Numbered from the stretch's first letter, positions 23,165 through 35,798 are shown. The stretch is 64,000 nucleotides of DNA from Combretum micranthum (GCA_024138025.1 JAMXBD010001362.1:326777-390776), one strand, 5' to 3'. Program-made: numbers and translations. Notes: generated by a model from the sequence alone, not told the origin.

Positions 23165-26100
23165 TGTAAATCCGAAAATTTTTACACTAGTACACGACAC
23201 TAGAATGGAAAAATATGAATTAGTTAGCAAACCTAGAACTAAACATAAAACCTTAGAATAGATCTACGTGTTGAACTTAGCTCGTTTATGATTTAAAAGC
23301 CTGAATAAAAACTTTTCTGACCTTAATTGATATCAAAAACGAGATTTCGTATCTTGCGCTAGTAACTCAAGATATATTTAAGGATAGCCAAAAATTTCAA
23401 ACCCCGAAACTTGTCATACCAGTAAGAACAGATAGAAACATATAAATATAAAAAATAGATGGTTATTATTGAACTCAACAAAGATAGAACTATGAGTAGT
23501 AATGAGCCTATATATAGTTTTAAACCCTAAAACAAAGATTCCTAGATAGTATTAAATGCTACTAATAAGATTTTACAGGAGGTATTGCAAACTCAAGATA
23601 TAAGGATAACTTGGCTAAGATATTAAGTGTGATAAAGAGTAAATAACCAATTACGTTTATAGTTAGAAAACGATAACCTAAAGATAAACCATTAGGGTTA
23701 TAAATATACAATAAAAACATAAATAGATGTATAACTAATGATCTAAACTCTAAATAAATATTTCGATTATAACATTGTTTTAGTTAGGGTATTCTCAAGT
23801 TATTGGAATCTAAAATAAAAATTGACCTATTAAGTTTAGAAAACCCTAATCGCGGGAGATAAAATTCTTAAAATAATTAATCTCGTAAACTTTAAACCTA
23901 AATATGAACTCAATGACAATCTAGAAAATTTGTAGAACTCTAAATAAATTTTTGAAGATAAAAGTCTTGAATAATTGTCATAATTATACCTGATTAACTT
24001 AATAAATTACCTAAAACTAGGATAATTTTTAACTAATGAATATAATAATATTTTTCTTTACAAATTCAGCCAAATTACGGTACAAATTGAGGAGGAAATG
24101 TTCTTGAAATTTGCAAGCTGAAACACTCCACAATTTTATCCAAATAACACACTTTCAAGTCAACAAAACACACACACACACCCCAATCAAATGATGCCAA
24201 CTAAGATGACCTAATTAATGTTGCAAAACAACTTGCAAAAATAGTGAAAAATGGAGAAAATTTTGGAGCAAATTCTCGGGTGGAAGCCGCCTCCTTCTTC
24301 TTCTTTATGTTCTTCTTCTTCTTCTATAAAAGCTCTTTAATGAACAAGCAAACAAAGTGATTAAAACCTAATATTCTTTAGTCTTAAAACCACTTGAATT
24401 TACAACTAAAACAACAACAAAATAGACCCAAACTCGTTCCATAAACCTAACATACAAGAACAAAAGCAAAACTCCATTAACAAACTTCAAAAGCTTGGAA
24501 ACAAGAGTTTAAGGTAAGGTTAAATTTGTTATTGGCTAGTTTAAGTGTTAAACAATGTTTCTTGCTGTCCTAGGTCCAAAACAAGCTTTGGAGTGGAGTT
24601 TAGAACATTCAAATTCGGATAAAAAAGGCAAAACTTGCAAAAACCTTAGTTGCACCACTTTCTTCCTATAAACTAAGATCATGGACATGGTAGGATGTAA
24701 TATGTTGTTATGTGTATATATATAACATGTATAAACGCTTAGGAACACTGTAGAATTAACTTGGACGTGAAAAGTCATGAAAAACGGGATCAAATCGCGT
24801 GAAGAGGATGGAAAACCCAGATGAGCACGGGGGAAACACAGGCGTGTTTCACCCTATGTATCTCTCTGCATCTATTAATTTTTTTTATAATTTATTTAAA
24901 CTAAATAATATATTAATTATTACTATTATTAATTTTTATTATTGATATTATTATGAGTATTATTATTGTTACTGTTGTTATAGTAATTGTTGGATATTAA
25001 GTTGAAGACTAAACTTTTAATAATATATGGTATTTATGCATATTATTAATACTATTACTAATATTATTAAAACTAATTAATAATATTTTAGCTATTATTT
25101 AACCTTAATATTCTTGATGTTATGAAAATTAATATTAATATACTATTGTTTTCACTAAGGTAGTTAATGTTATTGACACTATTACAATTATGTTTATTAT
25201 TATTATTATTATTGATGTTATCATCATTATTACTGTTATCTTTATTATTAAAATAATTATTAGCATTACTAATGTTAGTGTTAGTAATATTGCTAATGAT
25301 ACTATTATTATGCTAATTGTTAATATTAATATCAACTATATTTTTATTATTATATTCTAATGATATATTATCATTATAATCCATAATATTATTATGATAT
25401 TACTCTTAATGACATGATTACTATTATAATTATTATTATTGTGATATGCAATATTATTATTGTTGTCATTGAAATTACCAATGTTTTAATAAAGTTATTA
25501 TGAAAAATAATATTAGTATTAATAGTAAATTACTTTATAATTATTATTATTATTAATATTACTAATATCATTATTTATTAATGTTTATATTGGTATACCT
25601 TATAAATGTAGCTAAAGTATAATAATTGTAAAATACTTATATACATAAGAATGGAAATTTAAATAAGCTAAATTTTTTAATAATGTGATACTTATACATA
25701 ACAAGAAAATTATACAAAGTATATGAAAAGATACACGCGACACTAAACAATAGTAAATAAATACGAGTACTATAATGAGTCAGATAAGAAAAAATAAAAA
25801 TATTAATAATAATAATTATAAAAATATAAGCCTGCTAAATATGAATTTTTTTCAATTACCCGATAGATATATATAAATACCTAACAAGATCAAGACAAGC
25901 AAAATGAAAATAAATATTAAATAATAATTGATTATCATAGGACCATTAAATGACAAAAATAGTAAAAGAATGAAAACTTAATATCAATATAGGACGCTTA
26001 GACACTCATAGGAATTTAATTATATAGTTTGTATGATATTGATGAATATATTATTCATCTCAATAGGTGATCATGATATTGGTAAGGATTTTCCTGTTGA

Positions 26101-27269
26101 TTACTACGACTAGTCAATGTGAGTAGGTGAGTAACTTAGTCTTATTACATTATGTGTGCTTGTAGCTTAACTGACCTTTAATGAAATATTTTAATCTGAA
26201 ATTACTGTATGGGTTTATGAAAATTGTTTGCTATATGAAATGTTGATTACCAAGTCACTCTAATGATAATGATAATAGAATTATGTATGACTATATTACT
26301 TGTATAACATGTTGATTGTCTGTGTAATGATTGATCACCTTAAACTAAATTAAAACTACTGGTACTATAAAGGAAATTGAACATGCATTGCATGATTTGC
26401 ATAAAGTAGCATTTGAGTAAGTAGTAGCCTACTACATGTTAGTATTTTGAATCTCTGATAATGCTTGGTTTATCTAGCCAAGAAAGCCATTAATTAATCG
26501 CCAGCTTATCTTTGCTCTGTTGATACCATTGGAACTAAATGGTAAATGAAGGATGGCGCTTGGTATTGCTTGAAATGACTAACACTTAGTGGAGTTTCTA
26601 AAGCTAAAACAGGAAATGAGTTTAAAGACATGATAAATTCAAAGTGATAATGAAAGTGAGTGTTGTTGTTTTCCTAAAGGTTTAGTTACTCCTGGGTAAA
26701 TAGGTCATAGTATTGTGTTTCGTCAACCCCGATGAGAGGGCGCAAATCTTCATCCTGCTTATTCTGGATTATCCAGGCTTGTAATTGTACATATGCTTGA
26801 TTGATGCATTTCATATGATTGTTAATAAACTTGTTTGATATGTGATAAGTTCTGATTATTCATTGATTTCGTGGTTTCACTGATACTCTAACAGTCCTTT
26901 CAGGTTTACACTTAATTTATCGCTGGTCACTTCTAGAAGTTTAGCTCCAATAAAAACTTCAAGACCGAAAATTCATGGAAGATTATGGGATAAGTTCTTT
27001 TTTTATATTTTAATCTAAGTTAGTTAGTATTTAAATTATTAGTTATGTGTTTAAAGACTTTTAAAAAGATATTATGGTTTGTAATGCTATATTCAAGCAC
27101 TAAGATAATTGTTATTTACTAATTTATGACTTACATGTATTTGTCATTTCTTGTCAAAGCAACTAAAAGATCCTGTTGTTTAAAAATATGTCATTCTCTA
27201 AAGGTAAACTAGTGATAGTAATCAAGTGTAGCTTGTTTACTACTACTAAGGTAGCCTCAGGGCATGACA
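23165..27269 (+). repeat. Family A LTR-like element, copy 4 (complete)
   Basis: It starts TGTAAATCCGAAAATT and ends CCTCAGGGCATGACA, with GAAGG (23160-23164) and GAAAG (27270-27274) as a 5-bp duplication with one difference. At 4105 bp it is non-coding. Motifs in order: donor-like AGGTAAGG at 24515, an ATT-rich tract at 24890-25600, GGTGAGTAACTTAGTC at 26127, GCATGATTTGCATAAA at 26389, ACACTTAGTGGAGTTTC at 26581 and GAGAGGGCGCAAATC at 26734. These mirror copies 1 and 5. Probably a solo LTR. Confidence 0.75.
24890..25600. repeat. ATT-rich low-complexity tract in family A copy 4
   Basis: Long imperfect ATT/TTA sequence. It produces spurious Ile/Leu-rich open frames on both strands that should not be taken as membrane proteins. 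Confidence 0.8.
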
Positions 27270-27274
27270 GAAAG

Positions 27275-27664
27275 AAACACCATCCTTCTTAAATGCAAAA
27301 GGTGATATGTTGGTTTGCTTTGTAATGAATTTGGCAATCTCTTAGTAACATCCATGATCATAATGGAGAATTTACATATAAATAAAACTTGTTGAATGTC
27401 ACATGGAATGAAGAAATTGAAGTGCTTTACATGCTAGGATAAGGAAAACAAAATAGGATAAGTGTAAGTCAAAGATGACATCATCATCATTTAATGTTTG
27501 ATGAGATGTAAATTACATCCCATGTGAGTGATTCTTGAAGTTTCTTCCACTAGTTTTGGTTAAGTTATGGATATTATATGTCCTCGTATAAATTTGATGT
27601 GTTTAAATTGAGTTTTAGTTAATTATAATGTATATAAGATAATTTCCTCAAAGATTTTTGGGTG
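27275..27664. other. Intergenic, no supported gene
   Basis: Unique-looking sequence between family A copy 4 and the direct repeat at 27665. No gene recognised. Confidence 0.35.
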
Positions 27665-27741
27665 ATGTTAATGATTATGCGGATGAATTTGTTAATAGAT
27701 ATAAGACAAAGAGTGTTTAATTTAAGTTTTAGGTCTCTTAA
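27665..27741 (+). repeat. Flanking direct repeat, left copy
   Basis: The segment ATGTTAATGATTATGC...TTTTAGGTCTCTTAA recurs at 29127-29201 with about nine differences. The two copies bracket the inverted-repeat element. Confidence 0.85.
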
Positions 27742-27743
27742 TT

Positions 27744-29124
27744 GGGTAATTACACAAAAGGTATCAATATTTAGGGATAAGTTTATTTGAGGTGTTAATG
27801 TTTGGAGTAGTTAAAAAAAGGTATCAACGTTTGGTCAAGTGATTCATTTAAAGTATTGTTAACAATTAACTTTTGACGTCGTTAATGGTGTACCATTGGG
27901 TAACATGTGCCAGCACAGCATATTTTTCTTGAATTTTTAATTATTTTAAAACCTGAATCGATAGAAAAATAAAAAAAAAAGGTAAAGAACTTTCACAGCA
28001 GATTCAAAATTGAAACTTTTTCAAAATGCACAAACTTTTTAAAAATGCAAAACGTAATAAATTAAAGTTCCTTAGCAAGACAACAACTAATCAAATTAAA
28101 CATTAACTCCGTTAAATAATTCCTAGGATTTTCAACAACAACATGTAGTGGTGCCTTAGGATTTGACAAATTAGCAAAAAAGGTTGAATTTTATTTCCCT
28201 CTCCAAATTCAAAACCATACTATACTAGTAAAAAAAAAAAAAAAAAGAAGAAGCATTCAAATTACTTTGAAATTCAAACTACTCTACTATTTAACACAAA
28301 AATGAACCAGAAGAGAGATAGAGATGGAATGAAGGGAAGCTGGAGGCAAAAAGAAAGAGTCAACAAGGCTCTAAAGAGAGAATGAAAGAAATTTTTAGAA
28401 AGGAAGATTGAAATAGAGAGAAGTTAATTTCTTGTTTTGGGTTTGGAGAGAGAATGAAAGAAATTTTTAGAAAGAGAATGATGGAAATAGAGAGAATGTT
28501 TAGGTGTATTAGGTAGTTAGTAATGAAGAATTAGGACGCGGATATAAAAGCATGACTGGTGGTGTTTATAGAGTGTTATGGGAATCAGTTGGAGGAATTG
28601 AGGTTGAGAATGATAGTGTTAGAGTGAAGTTGAGAGTTTTTTTTTTTTCGACACTTTCTCACTGGTGGTGTTTGCGGAGGAATTGTTGGCATCGCCACTC
28701 AACATTTAGGTTTCTTTTTTTTTTTCATCATTTTCTAGGTTCAAATTGAAATTAAAATTTTTATTCTTTTGAATGATTTGATTTTTTTTTTTTTTGTTAT
28801 TGTTATGGTTAATTTTTTTTTGAAAAAATTTTTAGTGGTTTGATTTCATTCTCTTTTTTTTTTAGTTTTTTTTTTCTTTTCCTTTTTTACTTTCCTCAAT
28901 TTGTCGATTACTCGATTTGCAATTCACAAAAATATGAAAAATAATTCTACTCCTGACATGTGGCACTTAATAGAACACCATTAATAGCAGTGGTAACAGT
29001 CCGCTACTGATGCCTTAAATGATTCACTTCTCATAATATTGATATTTCTTTTTAAACATTTCAAAAGTTGATACCTCAAATGAACTTACCCCCAAAGTTT
29101 GATACTTTTTGTTGTAATTTACCC
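27744..29124. mobile_element. Non-autonomous element with long terminal inverted repeats
   Basis: It begins GGGTAATTACACAAAAGG and ends CTTTTTGTTGTAATTTACCC. The inverted similarity continues inward for about 200 bp (GATAAGTTTATTTGAGG, GTGATTCATTTAAAG, TTAATGGTG and ACATGTGCCA pair with their counterparts at 28955-29095). The interior has a 72-bp tandem pair (28376 and 28448), purine-rich then T-rich tracts and no transposase. The plus open frame 28552-28749 is not recognised. GGG-TTA-type ends resemble Mutator-like elements; no 9-bp duplication is seen, the flanks instead being the 75-bp repeat. Confidence 0.7.
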
Positions 29125-29126
29125 AT

Positions 29127-29201
29127 ATGTTATGATTACGCAGACAAGTTTGTTAATTGATATAAGACAAGAGTGTTTAATTTAAGTTTTAGGTCTCTTA
29201 A
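29127..29201 (+). repeat. Flanking direct repeat, right copy
   Basis: Counterpart of 27665-27741 (ATGTTATGATTACGC...TTTTAGGTCTCTTAA), starting 2 bp after the inverted-repeat element ends. Confidence 0.85.
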
Positions 29202-29576
29202 CTATATACAGTATGGTATTGGGTTGAAATCTCAAGTTTTATGTATACGTAATTGAGTAATATCAGTGTTTTTAGTTACTCGATTAGAGTTTAGTTACTT
29301 AAGAATTAAATTAAGGTTTGAGGCTATATAGCTTTAAAATATTTTGGTTTTAGCATTTTTTATATTAAAATCTTAGTTTAAGTTTGATCTTTGTAAATTA
29401 GACCTAATATAGGATCTTACCGGGTATATCTCAACCTTAGTGATTTATCTTTAAGCTATTGTTTGTTTGCTAATTGATATACTTCAAAAATCTGACAATT
29501 CACTCCTAATTTATTAGTTATTGCCTTGGAATTATATTCATCGAGATATCACTCGTTTGGTGAATTATAACTCCTT

Positions 29577-29631
29577 TCCCAGGAGGTCACCCATCTTGGG
29601 CATGAGCACGTTTAACTTTTAGTATCATGAG
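29577..29631 (-). other. 5S rRNA-like (Pol III internal promoter-like) segment
   Basis: The minus strand reads AAAGTTAAACGTGCTCATGC and then AAGATGGGTGACCTCCTGGG. Plant 5S rRNA has AGTTAAGCGTGCTTGGGC (box A region) and GGATGGGTGACCTCCTGGG (box C) in the same order, separated by about 15 nt more. It is far too short and altered to be a 5S gene. Confidence 0.6.
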
Positions 29632-29746
29632 AAGTTTCGAGTATTATATTAAAGATATCCCAATGGTTAGAGTTCTATTACCTTATGTGTGTGAAATATA
29701 TTCTCTAATTACTAGTTTTAAAATATGGAAAAATCCTAGGATTACA
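29577..29746 (-). repeat. Partial 3' LTR of a Tekay-like gypsy with a 5S-like segment
   Basis: On the minus strand a purine tract (TTTAAAGGGGCAGGA) is followed by TGTAATCCTAGG at 29746, the expected PPT-LTR junction. About 115 bp into the LTR, at 29577-29631, comes a 5S-rRNA-like stretch. The outer LTR end cannot be placed; the LTR may extend further left. Confidence 0.55.
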
Positions 29747-29849
29747 TCCTGCCCCTTTAAAATAAGTTTTGTCCTCAAAGCTTAGAACATACTTGATTTA
29801 TCACATAGGCATGAGTAATCCCTCCTGACTTCATCCTTTAGCTCCTATG

Positions 29850-30225
29850 TGACTTCTTTGGTTTGTGGGTCCCATAAGACTTTGGCATATTTGAGCTCCT
29901 TGTTTAAGAGGGGCACCTTGGAATCTAGATTTTGCACTAGGTGCTTTTCAACTCAACAACTTTGTATGGATAGGGGAATATACTTCCATAAAATCAATAC
30001 ATGAAATGCACTGTGTATCCTAGCGAGATTTGATGGTAGTGCCAAATGATATGCCAAATCTTTCACTCTATCCAGTATTTCAAAAGGGTTGATATATTTC
30101 GGGCTCAACTTCCCTTGCAATCGTCCTCAATGTAAAATCTCAATTGGGCTTACTTTGAGATACATAGGATCTCCTGCGTTAAATTCAAGTTCTTTTCTTT
30201 TCATATTAGCCCAACTTTTCTATTA
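29850..30225 (-). pseudogene. Integrase C-terminus and chromodomain remnant, Tekay/Del-like gypsy
   Basis: Minus-strand translation gives ANMKRKELEFNAGDPMYLKV, then a stop, GKLSPKYINPFEILDRV, LAYHLALPSNLARIHSAFHV and LWKYIP. This is the GPY/F domain of Tekay/Del-type integrase (usual form GKLSPRYIGPFEIL) with G to N in the GPF motif. After a stop, NLDSKVPLLKQG and a frame-shifted run resembling the chromodomain end follow. It is truncated at about 30235, where a T-run/G-run junction begins. Confidence 0.85.
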
Positions 30226-30325
30226 ATCCTAAGCATTTTTTTTTTTCCGGGGGGGGGGGAAGGGGTGTGGTTTCATCTTCTGTTTAATTATTGCCACTTT
30301 ATCAATTATCTTTACTAACTTAGGT

Positions 30326-31061
30326 CCTTTGGCTAATGATGCAAGACAACATAAATAAATAAATTAAATTATGAGAACTACATGAAAGGTTATGAAAATT
30401 AAATTAACATATTAGGAATCAATATGATAAAGATTATTAAGATTCTTACCACAAATATTAAGAATCAGAAGCAACATTATTGATGAAACTTTTTTTTCTT
30501 TCTCAATCCCCACATCTGCTTTTATTATCTTCTTCACCAAATGGGAAAAATACTTGTTATCTCAGTCTTCTTATTTCGAATATATATCCACTAATCATAT
30601 ATGTTAGGTTTGATAGAACAAATTAGTACAACTATATATCAATTATATCTATATATATATACACACTAGCTAATTGTGCACCTTTCACTTGATTAAAGAG
30701 GTTAATCGAAAGTTTATTAGAGAAATAAAGAAGGGATTATGGTAACATAGAAGTTAGTAGTAGTTACATGATTGTTAGTTTCTTCAAAATTTAAAAATTC
30801 AGCTTTGTTAACGTTTAAAAAATGTCTTAATTAAACTAGCAGGTAATTTAAATAAGAGATGATAACGATAGTAAAAATTATTTGTATAGATAGGTTAATT
30901 CATAAAAACAAAAGGAAAAGAACTGTGGAGTTATAAACAAGTGTATTCTCTTTATAATATGTATGTGTGTATGATTAATTGGAATATGCTCACAATAGTA
31001 AGACTGAGACAATAGATAATTATCCACCAGTAGGTTTCTCAAACCTAATTATTCTTGAGGT
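30326..31061 (+). repeat. Segmental duplication, copy 1, left part
   Basis: The sequence aligns with 41821-42195 (for example the block around TTACCACA, AATCCCCACATCTGCTTTTATT and TCTCAAACCTAATTATTC). Copy 1 carries roughly 300 bp extra near 30610-30960. The gypsy element at 31067 interrupts the copy; it resumes at 40226. No convincing gene is visible. Confidence 0.8.
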
Positions 31062-31066
31062 GATCA

Positions 31067-31640
31067 TGTTACGGGGTTAAATCAAATGGAGATGAAGGTT
31101 GAAGAAGGCAAAAGAAAATTAGGGCTTACTCAGGAAGATGATGGGAGTAAACACGAAGTGAAGTGTTTTGAGTTATGTCAGAATGAAAGTGAAGTATTGC
31201 TTAATTCAGACAAGGCAATACTTAAGTTAGATTGAGTGTGTGGGCTGACCTAATTCATGGGCCAGTGGTGGATAATAGCCTAAATAATAAAATGAATAGG
31301 CAAGCAGTAGCCATATGATAAATATAGTTAATTTCCTTGTAATAAAGCATAGAAAAAGTATATTACAGTATCTAGGTTGTTACAACCAATTTGACGTGGC
31401 AAATCTATTGCACAAACCACTGATATTATTATATTTAGGGGAGCTATTACTCTTTCTCTCTCTCTCTCACACACACACATACACACACACACATATATAT
31501 AATCCAAGTGCAACATAAAACAAAAATAGTAAAAAAAAAAAAACAAAAATATTCATTGCTCCGAATACTTAAATTCGAATATTTCAAGTTTTTGTTAGGA
31601 TCTATATTCTGATCCCATCCTTTCATGCTTCCTTGTTACA
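31067..31640 (+). repeat. 5' LTR of the decayed gypsy element
   Basis: A 574-bp LTR starting TGTTACGGGGTTAAATC and ending CTTCCTTGTTACA. It contains an (AC/TC)-rich simple repeat near 31453-31495 that is shorter and partly replaced by (AT)n in the 3' LTR, which explains much of the length difference. The ends are fixed by the GATCA duplication and the adjacent primer site. Confidence 0.93.
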
Positions 31641-31642
31641 AT

Positions 31643-31654
31643 TGGTATCAGAGC
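31643..31654 (+). other. Primer binding site, initiator Met tRNA
   Basis: TGGTATCAGAGC is complementary to the 3' end of plant initiator Met tRNA and lies 2 bp after the 5' LTR, the standard site for minus-strand cDNA priming. Confidence 0.9.
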
Positions 31655-31674
31655 CTCTAGCTTGTATTCAAGCT

Positions 31675-32283
31675 GATGCTGAAGGCACAAGGGAATACAA
31701 GCAGATGGAAGATTTTTTCAAGACCATGATGAATGAACAATCTGAGATGTTGTAGAAATAGTCTGGGAGGCACAATGGTTAGGTTAAGTTGTTTACAGGG
31801 ATGCTGCAAAAACAACAATCAGCATTAGATTAGTAGATGCAATCCATAGAGGAAATTAAACAACAACTCAAGGGAAAATCAGTAATGCATGAGATACCAC
31901 TTAGTGTTCAAAAATTACTTGATGGTTCTGAAGCTAATGACGTTAGGAGTGCTGTGTCAGGGAGCAGTGCTCAGCAAGGTTACCAGTTACCAATGTGAAG
32001 TACAAAAATCGATTTTTCAATATTCAATGGGGATGGACTAAACACTTGGGTTGTGAAGGCAGAGCAGATTTTCCTATTGGATGATGCATTTGAGCATCTT
32101 AAAGCTAAGGTAGCTATCATGCATTTAGAGGAGAAACCCTATGAATGGTATGCTTCATACTCTAAAATGCGTACTAATACTTCCCCTATTGCTTAGGAAG
32201 AACTTACTAAAGCCTTACAAGCTGGCTTTAAGGAGTGTGCTTTTGAAGACCCTATAGCCAAGCTCAAGGAATTACACCAAACT
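31675..32283 (+). pseudogene. gag N-terminal half of the decayed gypsy element
   Basis: Capsid-type reading with several in-frame TAG codons where Gln is expected (for example near 31754, 31760, 31784 and 31831). Recognisable stretches are VKLFTGMLQKQQSALD, DFSIFNGDGLNTWVVKAEQIF and MHLEEKPYEWYASYSKM, which are typical of the retrotransposon gag domain. The frame is interrupted after KLKELHQT by the family A insertion at 32284 and resumes at 35804. Non-functional. Confidence 0.85.
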
Positions 32284-35200
32284 TGTCACGCCCCAAGAGG
32301 TACCCTAAACGTAACAATCCATCATACTTAACATTATTGCTTAAGTATGATAACCTTAATAATTCCCAAAAGCTTTGATATTAAGTGTAAGGCGTGCTCT
32401 CACAAATTTAGAAGACCATACGTGGAATTATGAAGCTTAAGAAGATATAATAACAAATTAAGAAAAAAGGATTTATAATCTTCATTTGTTCATGAAAATA
32501 GTCTTACAAATATTAAGGGCATTCTCCAGCCACAAATAACTGTAATCTATTATAAGAATATTTCTATGATATCTACATCTTATCCAACACTAAACTTCAT
32601 CTAGAAATTCCTTAACCAAAAAGGAAAATACCTGGCTGTAGGATCCACATGGCCTCAACCACAAATAGGTGAACTGCAAAAGATATATATAAGGGTATAA
32701 GCTAATAGGCTTAGTGAGAACTATTTGCATAAATAAACTTCTTATTTAATGAAATTCAAACAAGTTATTTAAGTAGTCAAATGAAATGCAACATACACGT
32801 GGGCAACAAGGCATATATTTTTCTGGGAACTATATGTTGAATGGATTTACGCCCTCCATTCGGGGTTTGGTGATACGTAGCCTCAAAACAATTAGTTTTA
32901 GTTAAATTATGCTTTCAATCAATACCACCAAGTATATTAAGTCTACTCGATTTGAGCCATGCTTCCGGACGTCCGCCAAGCATTTAATTCCATATCGCTA
33001 AGTAATCGCTTTTGATTATAACCGCCAAGTGTTGCTTTCGATCGAGCTACCATCCTTCTCACCCAAGGATAATAATCCCATGCAATGTGACTCAATTCAT
33101 GGTATGCATGAATCAATTTATTAAAAGTATCATAGCATCATTATTATTAATTTTAGGGTGATCATACAATTTCATACATATCAAGTACTATACTAAAACA
33201 AACAATTTCTTACAATCAATTCTTATCTCGATATTCTTATAGTACTTTCAACAAATTTTACATACATATCAAGTTATCTTTACTTAATTCTAGTGCGACT
33301 AAATTACAAGCACAAGCAAGAAAAGCTTTCTTTTTAAGGAAATAAACTCACGTTGCCATGTCGACACTTCTTCTAAACGGATAAGTCGTTCAAACAATCT
33401 ACTTAGTCATAATAATTCTCGGGGTACGGGTATTCTTCCTCGGAATCACCTAGTCGAGGAAAATTACCCAAAATGAGTATTTTTTGATGACTTTCTTGAA
33501 CTTTGACAAAACAATGTCATAAGAACATCAAAGTACGTATAAAGGATGATTCCCATTTAAAATAGTCATAACTTGGTCATTTTAACTCGAAATTGCGCAT
33601 ATAATATACTGATTTCTATCTACTCGAAAAGATCTATCTATTTCTAAAACTATTTTCATCAAACTAGATCATTTAGGCTTTGAAACAGTGGTAATTGGGT
33701 TCACCACGAATTTTTCCATCCAAAAGCAATTTGTTTCAAACATTAAATCATTCAAAATTGCTTTGATAAATACTTAGTTATCTATATAGTTGAAAAATTC
33801 CTTTTTCATAGATATATAGCTCGTATTTCTTCCATGCTCAAGTGTTTGTTGTCCAACCAATTTCTTGAGTTAAAATAATATAAATCAAGAGTGTAGAAAA
33901 CCATAGTGTACAAAAATTCCATTTTGTAAATCCTTGAAATGAATATTTTGATTCTTTTGTTTTCAAAGAATTACTTTTATGTTCATCTTACTATTTTCCT
34001 TAAATGACTTTTCCATAAATTTCTTCTTTTCTAAATTCTCAATATTAGTGCTACGTTTCCTATTTGTTTTCTTTCACTATTTATTTGAAAACTCTTGGTT
34101 TTGAAAACTCTCATTTTCGTTTTAAGGGGTTTCCTTATATTATGTTTTTATGAAAATATTTTAGCACCGAAGTCATCTTCTTTTAAGAAAACAAAGTAAT
34201 ATAAAAATGACTTAAAAAGCTTTTTCAAAACAAAAGTAATTTTTAAAATTATAGTGAGTTCTTCTTAAAACTTGGAAAAGAATAGCTTTAGTTTTGTTAA
34301 ACCATAGAATTTTATATTTCATATAAAACCATTCTTAGGTGATAAAATCTCCTTTTTGTCAAAGTATTATTGGAGCTTTAAAGATTTGGACAACAATCTT
34401 AATGGACATGATTATGAGAAATAATAACAAGCAGAAACAACATAAATAATAAATAAAGTCAAGTATTGAGAATTTTAGCTTCTTCAAGGCTCCTGAGACT
34501 AAGAAATAGACTAGTCCCAAAAGAAAGAAATAAATTAAAAGAAAGAAAATTATTTTGACTTGATGAGGACAAGTCTAAGACTAGAGACTAGTCTTAAAAC
34601 AACAAGAAATAAATAAATTGCAATGGAAGAAATAAATAAATTACTTTGCATGAAAATAAATAAATTGTAAGTGAGCTTATATGCTCTAAAGGAGAAACAT
34701 ATATAGATATATAATAATACTTAGTTAGATATAACAACAATAATAATATGAACAATGTAAAATAACAACATAAATATATATAAATAGAGATTCATGAATA
34801 AGAACAATACATGAACATAGTGTAGCTTCCATAACATTTAGTTTTTGGAAACTCACACCATGGTCATGTAAAGTTACATGACATGGGAAGATGAATTTGT
34901 AAAGAAAAGTTTACCTAAAGAGGGTTTTTGAAGTATTATGTGGGAATAGGTTTTGTGTATGTAGAAGGTGGTTTGAGATTATTTTGAGAGAGTTTTGAGA
35001 GAGTATTTGGAGAGAGTATTGAGAGAGACTTGGTAGTAAATTTATGGGTAGTAATTGTGTGAAAGAAGTGAAAGAGGAGGGGGTATTTATAAGAAATGAG
35101 AAGAGAATTTTTGTGTGATTTAAATAAAGGAAATTTGAAACAAAAATGAGGGAGAGAGAGAAGGGAGGCGTCGGCCACTATATAGGAGAGGGGAAGAGAG

Positions 35201-35798
35201 AGTTTTATTTTGTATTTTTTTTTATTAAATGAAGTAATAAGTAAGGTAGATGTGAAATAAAGTTATAAAAAAGGTAAAAAGTAAAGGTAATAGGTGTATA
35301 GGTGTAAGGAATAGGTGTTACAAAAAGTAGAGATAAAAGAATAGTGTAGAATAGTAATGAATAGTGTAATATAAAGTAGATATGATTAATAAAGTACCGG
35401 TAGTAAGAAAATACGCGTATAATTGTGATATCTGTTATTTTTATCCACCAAAAAAATTATAAAACTGATATTTTTGAAAACCTTATATTTTTACGAGTCT
35501 AATGGTATATTCGGAATATTTTTACTATTCCAAGCCCTGGAACAAGTTTTTCAAGAACTGTATCCGTTTGGGTTCAAAACGATTTGCGATTTTACTAATC
35601 TGATCTTTTTAAGCTTTTTATGTAATTACGAACTATTCTACATACTAATCTCTTACTTACTTTCTTAAGGTTGCTTATATGGGATTGCTAGACTTAAGCC
35701 ATTACGTCTAACTAGGGTTTTGTTGACTTTAGGGTTTCCAATTGACTTTCCAATTTAGGGTTTAAGCTAAACCGATCACAAAACTTTGGGAGTTTACA
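32284..35798 (-). mobile_element. Family A LTR-like element, copy 5, nested in gypsy gag
   Basis: A 3515-bp non-coding element that starts TGTCACGCCCCAAGAGG and ends GGGAGTTTACA (TG...CA), flanked by the 5-bp duplication AAACT at 32279-32283 and 35799-35803. Excision restores the gag reading frame across the junction (KELHQT then NTLQEY), which fixes both borders. Inside, read on the minus strand, are the family motifs: GAGGGCGTAAATC near 32845, a GTGAGT-type donor-like motif near 33350 and a second near 34915. No internal LTR pair, primer site or pol is present, so a solo LTR of a large element is the simplest reading. The strand given is relative to copies 1 and 4; the true transcriptional direction is not known. 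Confidence 0.85.

Noticed and set aside
25135..25335. Ile/Leu-rich open frame on the minus strand resembling a membrane protein
   Set aside because: It lies wholly in an ATT-rich low-complexity tract of a family A repeat; such tracts give hydrophobic frames by composition alone.
28552..28749. Plus-strand open frame inside the inverted-repeat element
   Set aside because: It is composed partly of T-runs translating to Phe, has no recognised domain, and the host element is non-autonomous.
29577..29631. 5S rRNA gene
   Set aside because: Only the box A and box C regions are recognisable and the spacing is shortened; the 120-nt gene is not there.
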